Positions 15,788 through 23,359 of a DNA stretch of 28,479 bases are shown piece after piece. Position 1 is the stretch's first letter. Each line of letters opens with the position of its first letter. Source of the stretch: Leptospira sp. (GTDB taxonomy: Bacteria; Spirochaetota; Leptospiria; Leptospirales; Leptospiraceae); contig JAPZRK010000038.1 in assembly GCA_027531445.1 (NCBI GenBank), positions 1 through 28,479 of the forward strand, given 5' to 3'. The notes under the pieces were generated by a model. The model saw only the letters and a list, made by a program, of their open reading frames with translations, searched no databases and was not told the origin of the DNA. A program made the position numbers and the translations under genes.

Positions 15788-17236
15788 ATGGCTCTACTTT
15801 TGCAAAAAAACACTAAAGTATTTTTAGTTCTACTCTTGCTTCAAACTTCTCTTGCTTCGCAGAGTATATCAAAAGAACCTCCCAAAGAGTTACCTCGCGT
15901 ATTTTTATTGCATTGGGAAAATGATGTATTTCTATTCTCGGACAGAGAGTATACTAACGGCACAAGCTTACAGTATGGCCATTTTCAAAAATCTATTTCG
16001 CCATCAGCTATCATCCTTCGAGGTTTTGGTTTCATCCTACCATTCTGGAATTTTAAAAATCAAGAATATCATAATTTTGGCTTCAAACATTCTATCTACA
16101 CACCATTAAATTTATACACTTCAGACGCATCCTATGGGGAACGTCCCTATTCTGCTTTTGGACTCATTTCATCTAGCAGCAGTTATACATGGGACAGAAG
16201 CACTTTTTCAATCGAGACAGCATTCGGTCAGATGGGACCAAGCGTCCAAGGTAAGTTCTTTCAAGATATTATCCACAAATTCACACAATCCGCAATTCCC
16301 CAGGGATGGGACAATCAAATCCCGCAAAGAAATCTTTACCAAATCAACGCTCAATGGAAGTATTTTTTTACTCCCTATTTCGGAATTCAAACGAATGGAT
16401 TCTTAGGAAATTTAGAAACATCAGCTGGTATCGGACCCATATTCAGATTTGGAAAAATTTCATCTCCAACCTTAAGTGGAAATAATCTAAATGAAATTTC
16501 AACGATGTATCAATCTAACGAGACTGAATACTTTTTCTATTTCAAACCAAGCATAAAAACGGTTTGGATCAATGGGACATTAGGTGGAACCGGGACAAAT
16601 AATTTAACAACGATCATTTCTCCCACCGATTCTCAAGGAATTTTGATCAATGATGGTCGGACTCTTTTCATTGGTGAACCTTTTTATAATTCGGTATTAC
16701 AAGAAGGCGGTAGCTCTGCAATTTATCGATACTTGGTTTATCAAAGGTCGGTTGAACCGGGATCTCCATTTGGATTAAATTTTTTAGTTTTTAATACAAT
16801 ATTCAATGGGGCATCTGTGCCTGAAGGTGGACTAAAGATTTATTTATTACAAAGCCTTATAGAGTCAAATATCGACTATAATAGATATCCTGGACTTGCT
16901 TATTTTCTGTATGATACACTATTTCGTGATCGCACTACAGGCGTTTCATCCTATTCAAAACTTTTAGCTTATCAATATTTTTTTACAAACGGAATCACAG
17001 ACGCTGATTCTACATTATTGACAGCTATTGTTCTTTACAACGATAGCAATTCGAGTCAGACCTATAAAGTGGATTTGAATCGATGGCAAGGTAGGTTCTC
17101 AACAGGTTACGTTTACCAAACTCCCGAATGGTTTTTCCAACTTGGTTTAGAAATTACAAGTCTAGAATATAAGGGATCCGCAGGTGTAACCCCATTCCAC
17201 AGATATACCTCGATTCAAATAGGAAAGAAATTTTAA
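15788..17236 (+). CDS. LpxR-like outer-membrane lipid A deacylase (DUF2219 family)
   Basis: A 482-residue exported protein; the signal peptide spans about residues 1-24. The family signature is clear: WENDVFLFSDREYTNG (Asn45, Asp46 equivalent to the LpxR active-site pair), YGERPYSAFG, GQMGPSVQGKFFQDIIHKF (with His163 at the position of the catalytic histidine), and PQGWDNQI. LpxR is a calcium-dependent 12-strand barrel that removes the 3' acyloxyacyl chain of lipid A. This protein is about 150 residues longer than typical LpxR, the excess lying after residue 190. It ends in KKF, fitting an outer-membrane barrel. No Shine-Dalgarno is seen before the ATG. Its stop codon overlaps that of the convergent prsW-like gene. 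Actual substrate uncertain, see findings. Confidence 0.85.
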   Translation: MALLLQKNTKVFLVLLLLQTSLASQSISKEPPKELPRVFLLHWENDVFLFSDREYTNGTSLQYGHFQKSISPSAIILRGFGFILPFWNFKNQEYHNFGFKHSIYTPLNLYTSDASYGERPYSAFGLISSSSSYTWDRSTFSIETAFGQMGPSVQGKFFQDIIHKFTQSAIPQGWDNQIPQRNLYQINAQWKYFFTPYFGIQTNGFLGNLETSAGIGPIFRFGKISSPTLSGNNLNEISTMYQSNETEYFFYFKPSIKTVWINGTLGGTGTNNLTTIISPTDSQGILINDGRTLFIGEPFYNSVLQEGGSSAIYRYLVYQRSVEPGSPFGLNFLVFNTIFNGASVPEGGLKIYLLQSLIESNIDYNRYPGLAYFLYDTLFRDRTTGVSSYSKLLAYQYFFTNGITDADSTLLTAIVLYNDSNSSQTYKVDLNRWQGRFSTGYVYQTPEWFFQLGLEITSLEYKGSAGVTPFHRYTSIQIGKKF

Positions 17237-18360
17237 TCGTTTGGTTTCTTTTTGAGTTTTCGAATCGGTGCGGGTCCGTCCGATTTTTCATTCGATACTT
17301 TTACTTCTGGCGTAAATTTCGCCATTAAATCAATCTTTAAAGCGGGATCCGTGATGTATTCTTTGATGTCCTTCTTTAAAGTGATGTGGTGCTTTTCAAT
17401 TGTGTCTCTATGCGTTAGGAGCTGAGATTCACCTTTTTCTTTTTCACCGTTTCCAATATGAGCAATGGCTTTGTATATTCGCGCGATTTTATCTTTGGGA
17501 TTGATCTGAATTGATTTATCTAGATAACCAAGTGCTTCGGAATACTTTCTCAAAGGCAAATGATAAAGGCTCATTCTTTTTAGTAGAAAACTGTTTTTGG
17601 GATGAAGCGAAAGTGAATGATGTATCTCACCAATTCCCTTTTCAGCTTCTCGCGCACGGTAACGGCGATAAGGAGATAGATGTTGGAGATGGATATATAA
17701 ACGATAAGCAAGGACAATGGAAAGCGCATCAAATATATAGGAAAGATATTCATTAAAAAATATCATATAAATTGAGAAACCGTGAAGAAATCCGGCTGGT
17801 AGAATTCCTAACAATGCTAATCTCTCAGGATGGATACCGTTATGTGATAGGCGGTAAAAACTTAATAAACCATAAAAGTATCCAACGATTCCAGAAAACA
17901 CCATATGTGCACTGATGCAAAAAATGGATCTGAGTGCCATGTTATAGGCTCCGTAATCATTGGCATAATAAATGTTTTCATTTACTGCAAAACCAAGAGC
18001 CACCGTAGCACATTGGATCATCGCATCTTTGGGCTCGTGAAATGTTTTCAAAATTTTAGAGATTAGAAAAAAAACCAAAAATTTTGTTAGCTCTTCCGTT
18101 GGTCCCGTTAATAGGATACCTTTCGCAAATTGATTCAATTTGGGAGTATTGTTGGGTTGATTTACACCCAAGATTCCAGCGAACGGCTCAAATATAGGGT
18201 AAACGATAAAAATTAAGATTAAAGGACTTAGGAATCCTGCGGCAAAAAATATCCAAGTATTTCGTTTCGACTTTTTGAGAGTATAATGTTTGTCTATTGA
18301 GAGCAAAAATCTCTGCCAGCCAAATATTGACAAAAGAAGTGAGCTTCCATAAACTAACAC
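17233..18360 (-). CDS. PrsW-family intramembrane protease with C-terminal TPR-like domain
   Basis: A 375-residue membrane protein. About seven hydrophobic segments fill residues 1-225. The PrsW motifs are in order: GPTEELTKF (Glu89-Glu90), VNENIYYA (Glu128), AHMVFSGIVGYFYG (His152) and GFLHGF (His193). PrsW of Bacillus cleaves an anti-sigma factor; related proteins are counted with the CPBP-type membrane proteases. The cytoplasmic tail (about 235-320) holds TPR-like helices, for example KYSEALGYLDKSIQINPKD, followed by a lysine-rich end. The start is GTG with a weak upstream region; no nearer Met fits. It shares four bases (TTAA) with the convergent LpxR-like gene at their stops. The target is unknown; no anti-sigma factor gene is in the window. 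Confidence 0.83.
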   Translation of the reverse strand: MLVYGSSLLLSIFGWQRFLLSIDKHYTLKKSKRNTWIFFAAGFLSPLILIFIVYPIFEPFAGILGVNQPNNTPKLNQFAKGILLTGPTEELTKFLVFFLISKILKTFHEPKDAMIQCATVALGFAVNENIYYANDYGAYNMALRSIFCISAHMVFSGIVGYFYGLLSFYRLSHNGIHPERLALLGILPAGFLHGFSIYMIFFNEYLSYIFDALSIVLAYRLYIHLQHLSPYRRYRAREAEKGIGEIHHSLSLHPKNSFLLKRMSLYHLPLRKYSEALGYLDKSIQINPKDKIARIYKAIAHIGNGEKEKGESQLLTHRDTIEKHHITLKKDIKEYITDPALKIDLMAKFTPEVKVSNEKSDGPAPIRKLKKKPND

Positions 18361-18677
18361 ATCAAAAAATAGATAAACAGAATCAATCGTTACTCTTTAT
18401 TAGGATTATCCATGTGAGCGGATTTGCAAGAAAATTTCAGCTAAACAGACTTTTGTTTGGTGTTGTAAGTTTCACGAATGTAGATACATTTCTCGAATTA
18501 GTACGAAGATAGGTTGGCTTTTTTGTTCAATTCGTATCAACATGATGTACTGCCGTGTTTTAAAGCCTAATTCTGATATTAGCATTCAGTCGTTTATGGA
18601 TTATTCTGATTTAAAAAGGAAAGGAAAGAAATGGATTGGAAAAATGTTTTTTCTAAGTGAAATTGAAAAATAAAATC
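18361..18677. other. Intergenic region with no gene seen, between prsW-like gene and flaB
   Basis: About 317 bases (377 including the flaB terminator) carry no convincing gene. A 43-codon plus-strand reading frame (18542-18673) lacks a Shine-Dalgarno and any family motif, and it runs up to the flaB terminator. The stretch should contain the promoter of the prsW-like gene on the minus strand, but I found no good -35/-10 pair. TACGAA and TTCGTA near 18508 and 18530 form a loose dyad of doubtful value. Confidence 0.5.
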
Positions 18678-18729
18678 GAGAAACAAGAGAAGAGGTGCCC
18701 CAACCACCTGCCCCTCCTCCTTGTTTCTC
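18678..18729 (-). terminator. flaB transcription terminator
   Basis: On the minus strand, GAGAAACAAG and CTTGTTTCTC form a perfect 10-base outer stem; inside it AGGTG and CACCT close a second 5-base stem around a 7-base loop. The sequence after it on the minus strand is T-rich (GATTTTATTTTTC). It begins 9 bases after the flaB stop. The double stem is longer than usual but fits a strong intrinsic terminator for a highly expressed gene. Confidence 0.8.
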
Positions 18730-18737
18730 TTATCCTA

Positions 18738-19586
18738 TTACTGGAGCAATCTCATCACTGACTGAGACTTCATGTTCGCTTGCGCAAGCATAGAAGTAGC
18801 AGCCTGAGACAAAATCTGATATCTCGTGAAGCTGGTCATTTGTTCAGCCATGTCAGTATCACGGATACGAGACTCAGATGCTTGAGTATTCTCATAAGCA
18901 TTCATAAGTCCTTTTGCAGCATGCTCCATACGGTTGTAATAAGCACCCAAGTCAGCTCTTTGTTTAGAGATAACTCGAAGCGCATCATCACAAAGTCCGA
19001 TCACGGAGTTTGCTTTACCTGCAGTCGAAAGAGAGATGAATGTAAGAACCGTAGGGTTTCTTAATCCAAGGGCCGCAGTGTTCATTGTTTCAATGTACAC
19101 GCGCTCTCTTTGGTGCATGTTTGCTCCAATATGGAACCACATACTTGCAGTTGGATTGAGGCGAGCGAAAGCACCTGTAAGCAGTTTCATTTTGTTGAAT
19201 TCTGCTTGAGAAGCAATACGATCGATCTCATCAACTAACTGAGAAACTTCAACTTGGATTTGTTGTCTGTCCTCTTCAGTGTAGATACCGTTGGCTGCCT
19301 GAACAGCTAGCACACGAACTCGTTGCACGATTTCGTGAGTTTCTTGGAGATATCCTTCAGCCGTTTGGATGAGGGACATACCATCAGCAGTATTTTGCTC
19401 TGCACGTCTAAGACCAGCTACCTGAGTTCTCATTTTCTCAGACACCGCAAGTCCAGATGCATCATCTCCGGCTTTGTTAATACGCATACCAGAAGATAAC
19501 TTCTCTAAATCCTTACCTACGTTCGCGTCATTAGCCTTTAAGGTCCTGTGCGCAAAAATAGCACTTATATTGTGGTTGATAATCAT
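18738..19586 (-). CDS. flaB: Flagellin FlaB, periplasmic flagellar core protein
   Basis: FlaB forms the core of the spirochaete periplasmic filament. With the start at 19586 it has 282 residues, the normal FlaB length. The N-terminal D0/D1 part MIINHNISAIFAHRTL through SSGMRINKAGDDASGLAVSEKM and the C-terminal D1/D0 part SRIRDTDMAEQMTSFTRYQI through SMLAQANMKSQSVMRLLQ are canonical; the variable middle is short, as in spirochaetes. A longer frame reaches to 19676 but is rejected because AAGGAGG lies 7 bases before the ATG at 19586 and all flagellins of this type begin MIINHN. It is monocistronic, with its own terminator and a leader containing a hairpin. Gene order suggests the copy named flaB4 in Leptospira, but I cannot assign the number from sequence. 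Confidence 0.96.
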   Translation of the reverse strand: MIINHNISAIFAHRTLKANDANVGKDLEKLSSGMRINKAGDDASGLAVSEKMRTQVAGLRRAEQNTADGMSLIQTAEGYLQETHEIVQRVRVLAVQAANGIYTEEDRQQIQVEVSQLVDEIDRIASQAEFNKMKLLTGAFARLNPTASMWFHIGANMHQRERVYIETMNTAALGLRNPTVLTFISLSTAGKANSVIGLCDDALRVISKQRADLGAYYNRMEHAAKGLMNAYENTQASESRIRDTDMAEQMTSFTRYQILSQAATSMLAQANMKSQSVMRLLQ

Positions 19587-19610
19587 CCGGGTTCCTCCTT
19601 GAATCCGTTC

Positions 19611-19634
19611 CCCCTCCCCAAAAAAAGGTGAGGG
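19611..19634 (-). promoter_or_regulatory. Hairpin in the flaB leader
   Basis: In the flaB RNA sense, CCCTCACC and GGGGAGGG pair at 7 of 8 positions around a T7 loop, ending about 25 bases before the start codon and 10 bases before the Shine-Dalgarno. GGA motifs recur just downstream (ACGGAT and AAGGAGGA), the core recognised by CsrA-type regulators. A role in translation control is inference. Confidence 0.4.
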
Positions 19635-19681
19635 AAATTGATGAATTTTCGAAGAGGCCATCCTTGGCCCTTTCAAGAAGA

Positions 19682-19689
19682 TGATCGGT
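19682..19689 (-). promoter_or_regulatory. Weak sigma-28-like -10 element upstream of flaB
   Basis: Read on the minus strand the sequence is ACCGATCA, matching 6 of 8 bases of GCCGATAA, 96 bases before the flaB ATG. The -35 region at the expected distance is poor. It is listed because similar sequences precede two other motility or signalling genes in this window. Confidence 0.25.
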
Positions 19690-19829
19690 TCTTTCTTCGA
19701 AGGGGATAATAGAGAAATAAAAGTTTTTTAGAATAAAAGGCAACTTCCGCTTCTGAAAGATATGTCCCTCCCAAAAATTCCTTTGCATTCGACCTGGATT
19801 TCATCAAATAGACTTTAGGTAGGTGACAA

Positions 19830-20777
19830 GTGCTAGAAACGATCTATTTGGCTAATCCACGTGGTTTTTGTGCTGGAGTGAAATATGCCATCTCCTATGT
19901 CGACACCGTCTTCGCCGCTCATCCGGGAGAGGCTCTCTACGTAAGAAAAGAAATCGTTCACAACCAACGGGTGGTGGATGAAATGAAAAAAAGAGGCATT
20001 CAGTTTATTGAAGAGCTCTCAGAAGCACCCGACGGAGCCACAGTTATTTTTTCTGCCCACGGAGTTTCACCAGAGGTTGTTTCAGAAGCCAAAGCCAGAA
20101 ATATGAAAATAGGCGATGCCACTTGTCCACTGGTCACTAGGGTTCATAGAAAGGCTCGCAACATCAAAGATACACACCAAATCATCTATATTGGCCACAA
20201 AGGACATGACGAAGCTATCGGTACAATGGGTGAAGCAAAGATGTTCCTCGTTGAAGATGAAACAGATGTCGAAAATTTAAAAAACACGATTACATCGGAA
20301 AAACCGTTAACATATCTTATGCAAACCACTCTTTCCGTGACGGACACAAAGAACATTATCAAAAAAATTGAAGAAGTGTTCCCTTTTGTGGAACACCCAA
20401 CGAAAGATGATATCTGTTATGCCACAACGGAAAGGCAAGAAGCTGTTTCCTCAATGATTGATTCCGTTGATGCTATGTTAGTAATTGGCTCTCCAAATTC
20501 GTCCAATTCTGTTCGATTATTACAATTGGCAAAAAAATCTAAACCTCTTTCGTTTCGAATCACTCACAGAGAAGAAGTAAATACGACCTATATCAAAGAA
20601 AATAAAATCAAAATCCTCGGGATCACAGCCGGAGCATCTAGCCCTCAAATACTCGTAGATGAGATCGTGGAGGAGTTAAAAAAGTATTTTCCAGAAGCCA
20701 CTGTATCGTTATATCCAGAGAGTCGAGAAGATACGATGAGTTTCAAACTTCCACGAGAGCTTCTCATTCATTCTTAG
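19830..20777 (+). CDS. ispH: 4-hydroxy-3-methylbut-2-enyl diphosphate reductase
   Basis: IspH (LytB) carries out the last step of the non-mevalonate isoprenoid pathway, reducing HMBPP to IPP and DMAPP with a 4Fe-4S cluster. The 315 residues include the three cluster cysteines in their family settings: NPRGFCAGV (Cys14), GDATCPLV (Cys99) and DDICYATTERQEAV (Cys196). SAHG (His77) and GSPNSSNSVRL are also conserved. The start is GTG, with AGGTAGG just upstream. The gene is essential in bacteria using this pathway. It directly abuts the sensor kinase gene (stop TAG then ATG), an unexpected coupling of a housekeeping enzyme with a signalling cluster. Confidence 0.97.
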   Translation: MLETIYLANPRGFCAGVKYAISYVDTVFAAHPGEALYVRKEIVHNQRVVDEMKKRGIQFIEELSEAPDGATVIFSAHGVSPEVVSEAKARNMKIGDATCPLVTRVHRKARNIKDTHQIIYIGHKGHDEAIGTMGEAKMFLVEDETDVENLKNTITSEKPLTYLMQTTLSVTDTKNIIKKIEEVFPFVEHPTKDDICYATTERQEAVSSMIDSVDAMLVIGSPNSSNSVRLLQLAKKSKPLSFRITHREEVNTTYIKENKIKILGITAGASSPQILVDEIVEELKKYFPEATVSLYPESREDTMSFKLPRELLIHS

Positions 20778-23297
20778 ATGAAAATTGATTCAGAAGAATC
20801 TGATTCATCTTTTGGAACTGAAAAAATAGACAAGCTGCTACTTGCTTATGAAACACTATCGAATATTGGACAAGCGGTTTTCATTTGCCGAAAAAATCAT
20901 AACGAAGTATCGATCGAATTTCAAAATTCTATAGCAACAGAAAAATTATTTGAATTTGGCCTAAATAGAATTCTTGGAATCTATACAGAAATTCCCAAGT
21001 TCAAAGAAGATAGTGTAAGGGTTGTTTTTGGCACAGAAGAATACATACTCTTTTACAAAATCTTTCTAATTTCGCCTCTGACAAATGCTAATCTAACAAC
21101 CTTTAGTTGTCTCATAGAAAACATAACAGAAATAGAAAATTTCAAATCTAAGAAGACTCAGCAGACAAAATTCCAAAACCTTGAAGCAGAAATAGCGAAT
21201 ATAATAATAAGCGAAATTCCAAGCGATAATACTTCCCTGAAAATCATTCAAGCAATCAAACAAACTACACAGGCGATTTCCGTTGAATATTGGAGCAAAG
21301 AATTACGAACCCTGACGACGAACAAAAAGAAAACAGTGTGGGAAAGAGTTTTGATGATCGGTATTTCTGATATTCCAAATTTGAATGAAAATTTTGCAAC
21401 AAGAGACGAAAATAGTATTCCTACAATTTCCATTCTACCGGGATCAAACAATTCAAACTATCAAGTTCTCATCAAAGTTACACAAAGCGAATCGATACAT
21501 GGTTTTTTGATTATTTCGGATATTACCAAAGAATGGGTATCTAGTGAAAGTTTTTGGAATAATATCTTGTTTCTTTTGATCTCTTACCTAAACAAATCTG
21601 AATCTCATTACCTCCTTTCACTTTATCAGTCCGTTTTCCTACAAAACCAAGAAGCAAGTATCCTTTCACGTTTTAAATATGCAAAGAACCTACGTTTCCG
21701 AATTGAGCAAGTAAATGATGCTTTTCTTAAACTAACTGGATACAGTCGAGACGAACTGATTGGAAAAAATAGCCTATTACTCATAGGCCACCAAGAAGAG
21801 AGGGCTATTCTTTCTTCATTTAGAAAAACACTTAGACTAGGAAAGGATTTCTCTTTGGAAATAAAAGGTTATAAAAAAGATAAATCGCCTTTTTTTGCCA
21901 AACTCACCATTACTGTCATTAGGAATCGTATTAACAGTATTGTCTACATTCTGACTAATGTCTCTGATATTTCGGAAAATAAGGTAATGGAGAAAATCAT
22001 TTCCAAACGAATGTTATTCGAATTGGGAGTTTCTTCTGCTACTAGAGTTTTGATGGAACCGAATATGGAAGCAGAGACGCTACCAAATGCACTCAGAGAT
22101 TTCTTAAACTTTACCGATATGAGCTCCGTTTATCTATTCGAGTGGAACGGAAATAGCCCTCAAATTGACTATCAGATGAGATTTGGTCTCCATAAATCAA
22201 ATATTGAAGTAAACAAAAATCAAAATATATCGGCATTAAAATGGGATCAGGGTTTACTCTACGAATGGCACATTCAACTCTCGAACGAAAAAATTGTCTC
22301 ATTAAATAAAAAATCAAACAATATGAATATAGTTCAATTTTTTGGTCAAAATATTGAATCTATACTTCTTTTTCCCATTTTTATCGAAGATAAATTTTTC
22401 GGATCCTTGGTTTGGGTGCGTTCTGATTTATCTCCACTTGCAGAAGAAGAAACGTTACTGTTTACCACTGTCACCAATTGGGTAAAAGGTTATTTAGAAA
22501 AAGCCAAAATTTTCAATGAGATCAAATCTCACAAAGAACATTTGGAGATGATCGTTGAATATCGTACGAAGGATTTGATGGTGCAAATGGAGAAAGCAGA
22601 ATCCGCAAATAAACTCAAATCCGATTTTTTGGCTTACATCAGCCATGAATTAAGGACTCCGCTCAATTCGATCATAGGTTTTTCTCAACTCATCCAACTA
22701 CCTCAAAATGATGCAGTCGGAATCCAATATTTAACATATATTACATCCTCAGGTCAAAGATTATTAAAAATGATCAATGAGCTATTAGAACTTTCTAAAA
22801 TTGAAGCGGGGAAAAGCATCATTCAAATAACTAATTTTTCTCCATTCGAGGTTGCATTGGGGTGCAAAGAAAATCTATCACCGCAAGCTTCAAAGAATCA
22901 TATCCAAATCATCATTGAGGCAAATGGATTAGAATCATTCAAAATCGATTCTGATCAAATGAAAGTCCATCAAATCATCCTCAATTTATTATCAAATGCA
23001 ATCAAGTTTTCTCAAAATGATTCTTGCGTATATGTTCGTATCAATCTTTCAAACGAAAATTTGATTATATCTATCGTTGATTCTGGAGAAGGAATCAAAC
23101 CACAAGACCAAAAGGGACTGTTCCAAACATTTTCACGTTTTTCCGAACAAACTCAGATCGAGGGTTCCGGTCTCGGATTAACTATTTCAAAAAAACTAGC
23201 AGAAATGCTCGGAGGAAAGATCGAATTTACAAGTGAATATGGACATGGATCAACTTTTCAGCTCATCTTACCCTATTTATCATTAAGATTAAATTAA
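20778..23297 (+). CDS. Large sensor histidine kinase with PAS and GAF-like domains
   Basis: An 839-residue kinase without transmembrane segments, so probably cytoplasmic. Residues 1 to about 290 are weakly conserved; they may hold a degenerate PAS (about 20-120) and a GAF-like fold (about 130-270). A clear PAS domain covers about 300-400 (VNDAFLKLTGYSRDELIGKN). A GAF-like domain follows (about 405-575). A short coiled coil leads to HisKA with ISHELRTPLNSIIGF, phospho-acceptor His623. The ATPase domain has the N box HQIILNLLSNAIKFS (about 731-745), G1 DSGEGI (768-773) and G2 GSGLGL (796-801), all intact. It abuts ispH with no spacing and no good Shine-Dalgarno. The likely partner is the receiver protein 62 bases downstream. 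Signal unknown. Confidence 0.93.
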   Translation: MKIDSEESDSSFGTEKIDKLLLAYETLSNIGQAVFICRKNHNEVSIEFQNSIATEKLFEFGLNRILGIYTEIPKFKEDSVRVVFGTEEYILFYKIFLISPLTNANLTTFSCLIENITEIENFKSKKTQQTKFQNLEAEIANIIISEIPSDNTSLKIIQAIKQTTQAISVEYWSKELRTLTTNKKKTVWERVLMIGISDIPNLNENFATRDENSIPTISILPGSNNSNYQVLIKVTQSESIHGFLIISDITKEWVSSESFWNNILFLLISYLNKSESHYLLSLYQSVFLQNQEASILSRFKYAKNLRFRIEQVNDAFLKLTGYSRDELIGKNSLLLIGHQEERAILSSFRKTLRLGKDFSLEIKGYKKDKSPFFAKLTITVIRNRINSIVYILTNVSDISENKVMEKIISKRMLFELGVSSATRVLMEPNMEAETLPNALRDFLNFTDMSSVYLFEWNGNSPQIDYQMRFGLHKSNIEVNKNQNISALKWDQGLLYEWHIQLSNEKIVSLNKKSNNMNIVQFFGQNIESILLFPIFIEDKFFGSLVWVRSDLSPLAEEETLLFTTVTNWVKGYLEKAKIFNEIKSHKEHLEMIVEYRTKDLMVQMEKAESANKLKSDFLAYISHELRTPLNSIIGFSQLIQLPQNDAVGIQYLTYITSSGQRLLKMINELLELSKIEAGKSIIQITNFSPFEVALGCKENLSPQASKNHIQIIIEANGLESFKIDSDQMKVHQIILNLLSNAIKFSQNDSCVYVRINLSNENLIISIVDSGEGIKPQDQKGLFQTFSRFSEQTQIEGSGLGLTISKKLAEMLGGKIEFTSEYGHGSTFQLILPYLSLRLN

Positions 23298-23340
23298 AAA
23301 ATATAAAGAGATTGATTCAATTTTATTTGGTTATCCACTG

Positions 23341-23348
23341 ACCGATAA
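23341..23348 (+). promoter_or_regulatory. Sigma-28-like -10 sequence before the receiver/ATPase gene
   Basis: ACCGATAA matches 7 of 8 bases of GCCGATAA and sits 11 bases before the ATG, so a transcript from it would be nearly leaderless. The 9-mer ACCGATAAT also occurs upstream of the FcpB candidate at 8618. The -35 region (TTTATTTG) matches poorly. Confidence 0.25.
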
Positions 23349-23359
23349 TCAAAAAGTAG

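Noticed and set aside
16134..16406. Plus-strand 90-codon frame inside the LpxR-like gene
   Set aside because: A shadow frame; the LpxR-family motifs are all in the main frame without interruption.
18542..18673. Small plus-strand reading frame of 43 codons
   Set aside because: No Shine-Dalgarno or recognisable motif, and its end runs up to the flaB terminator. Likely chance.
19587..19676. N-terminal extension of FlaB by 30 residues
   Set aside because: Flagellins of this family begin MIINHN, a perfect Shine-Dalgarno precedes that ATG, and the extension covers the leader hairpin.
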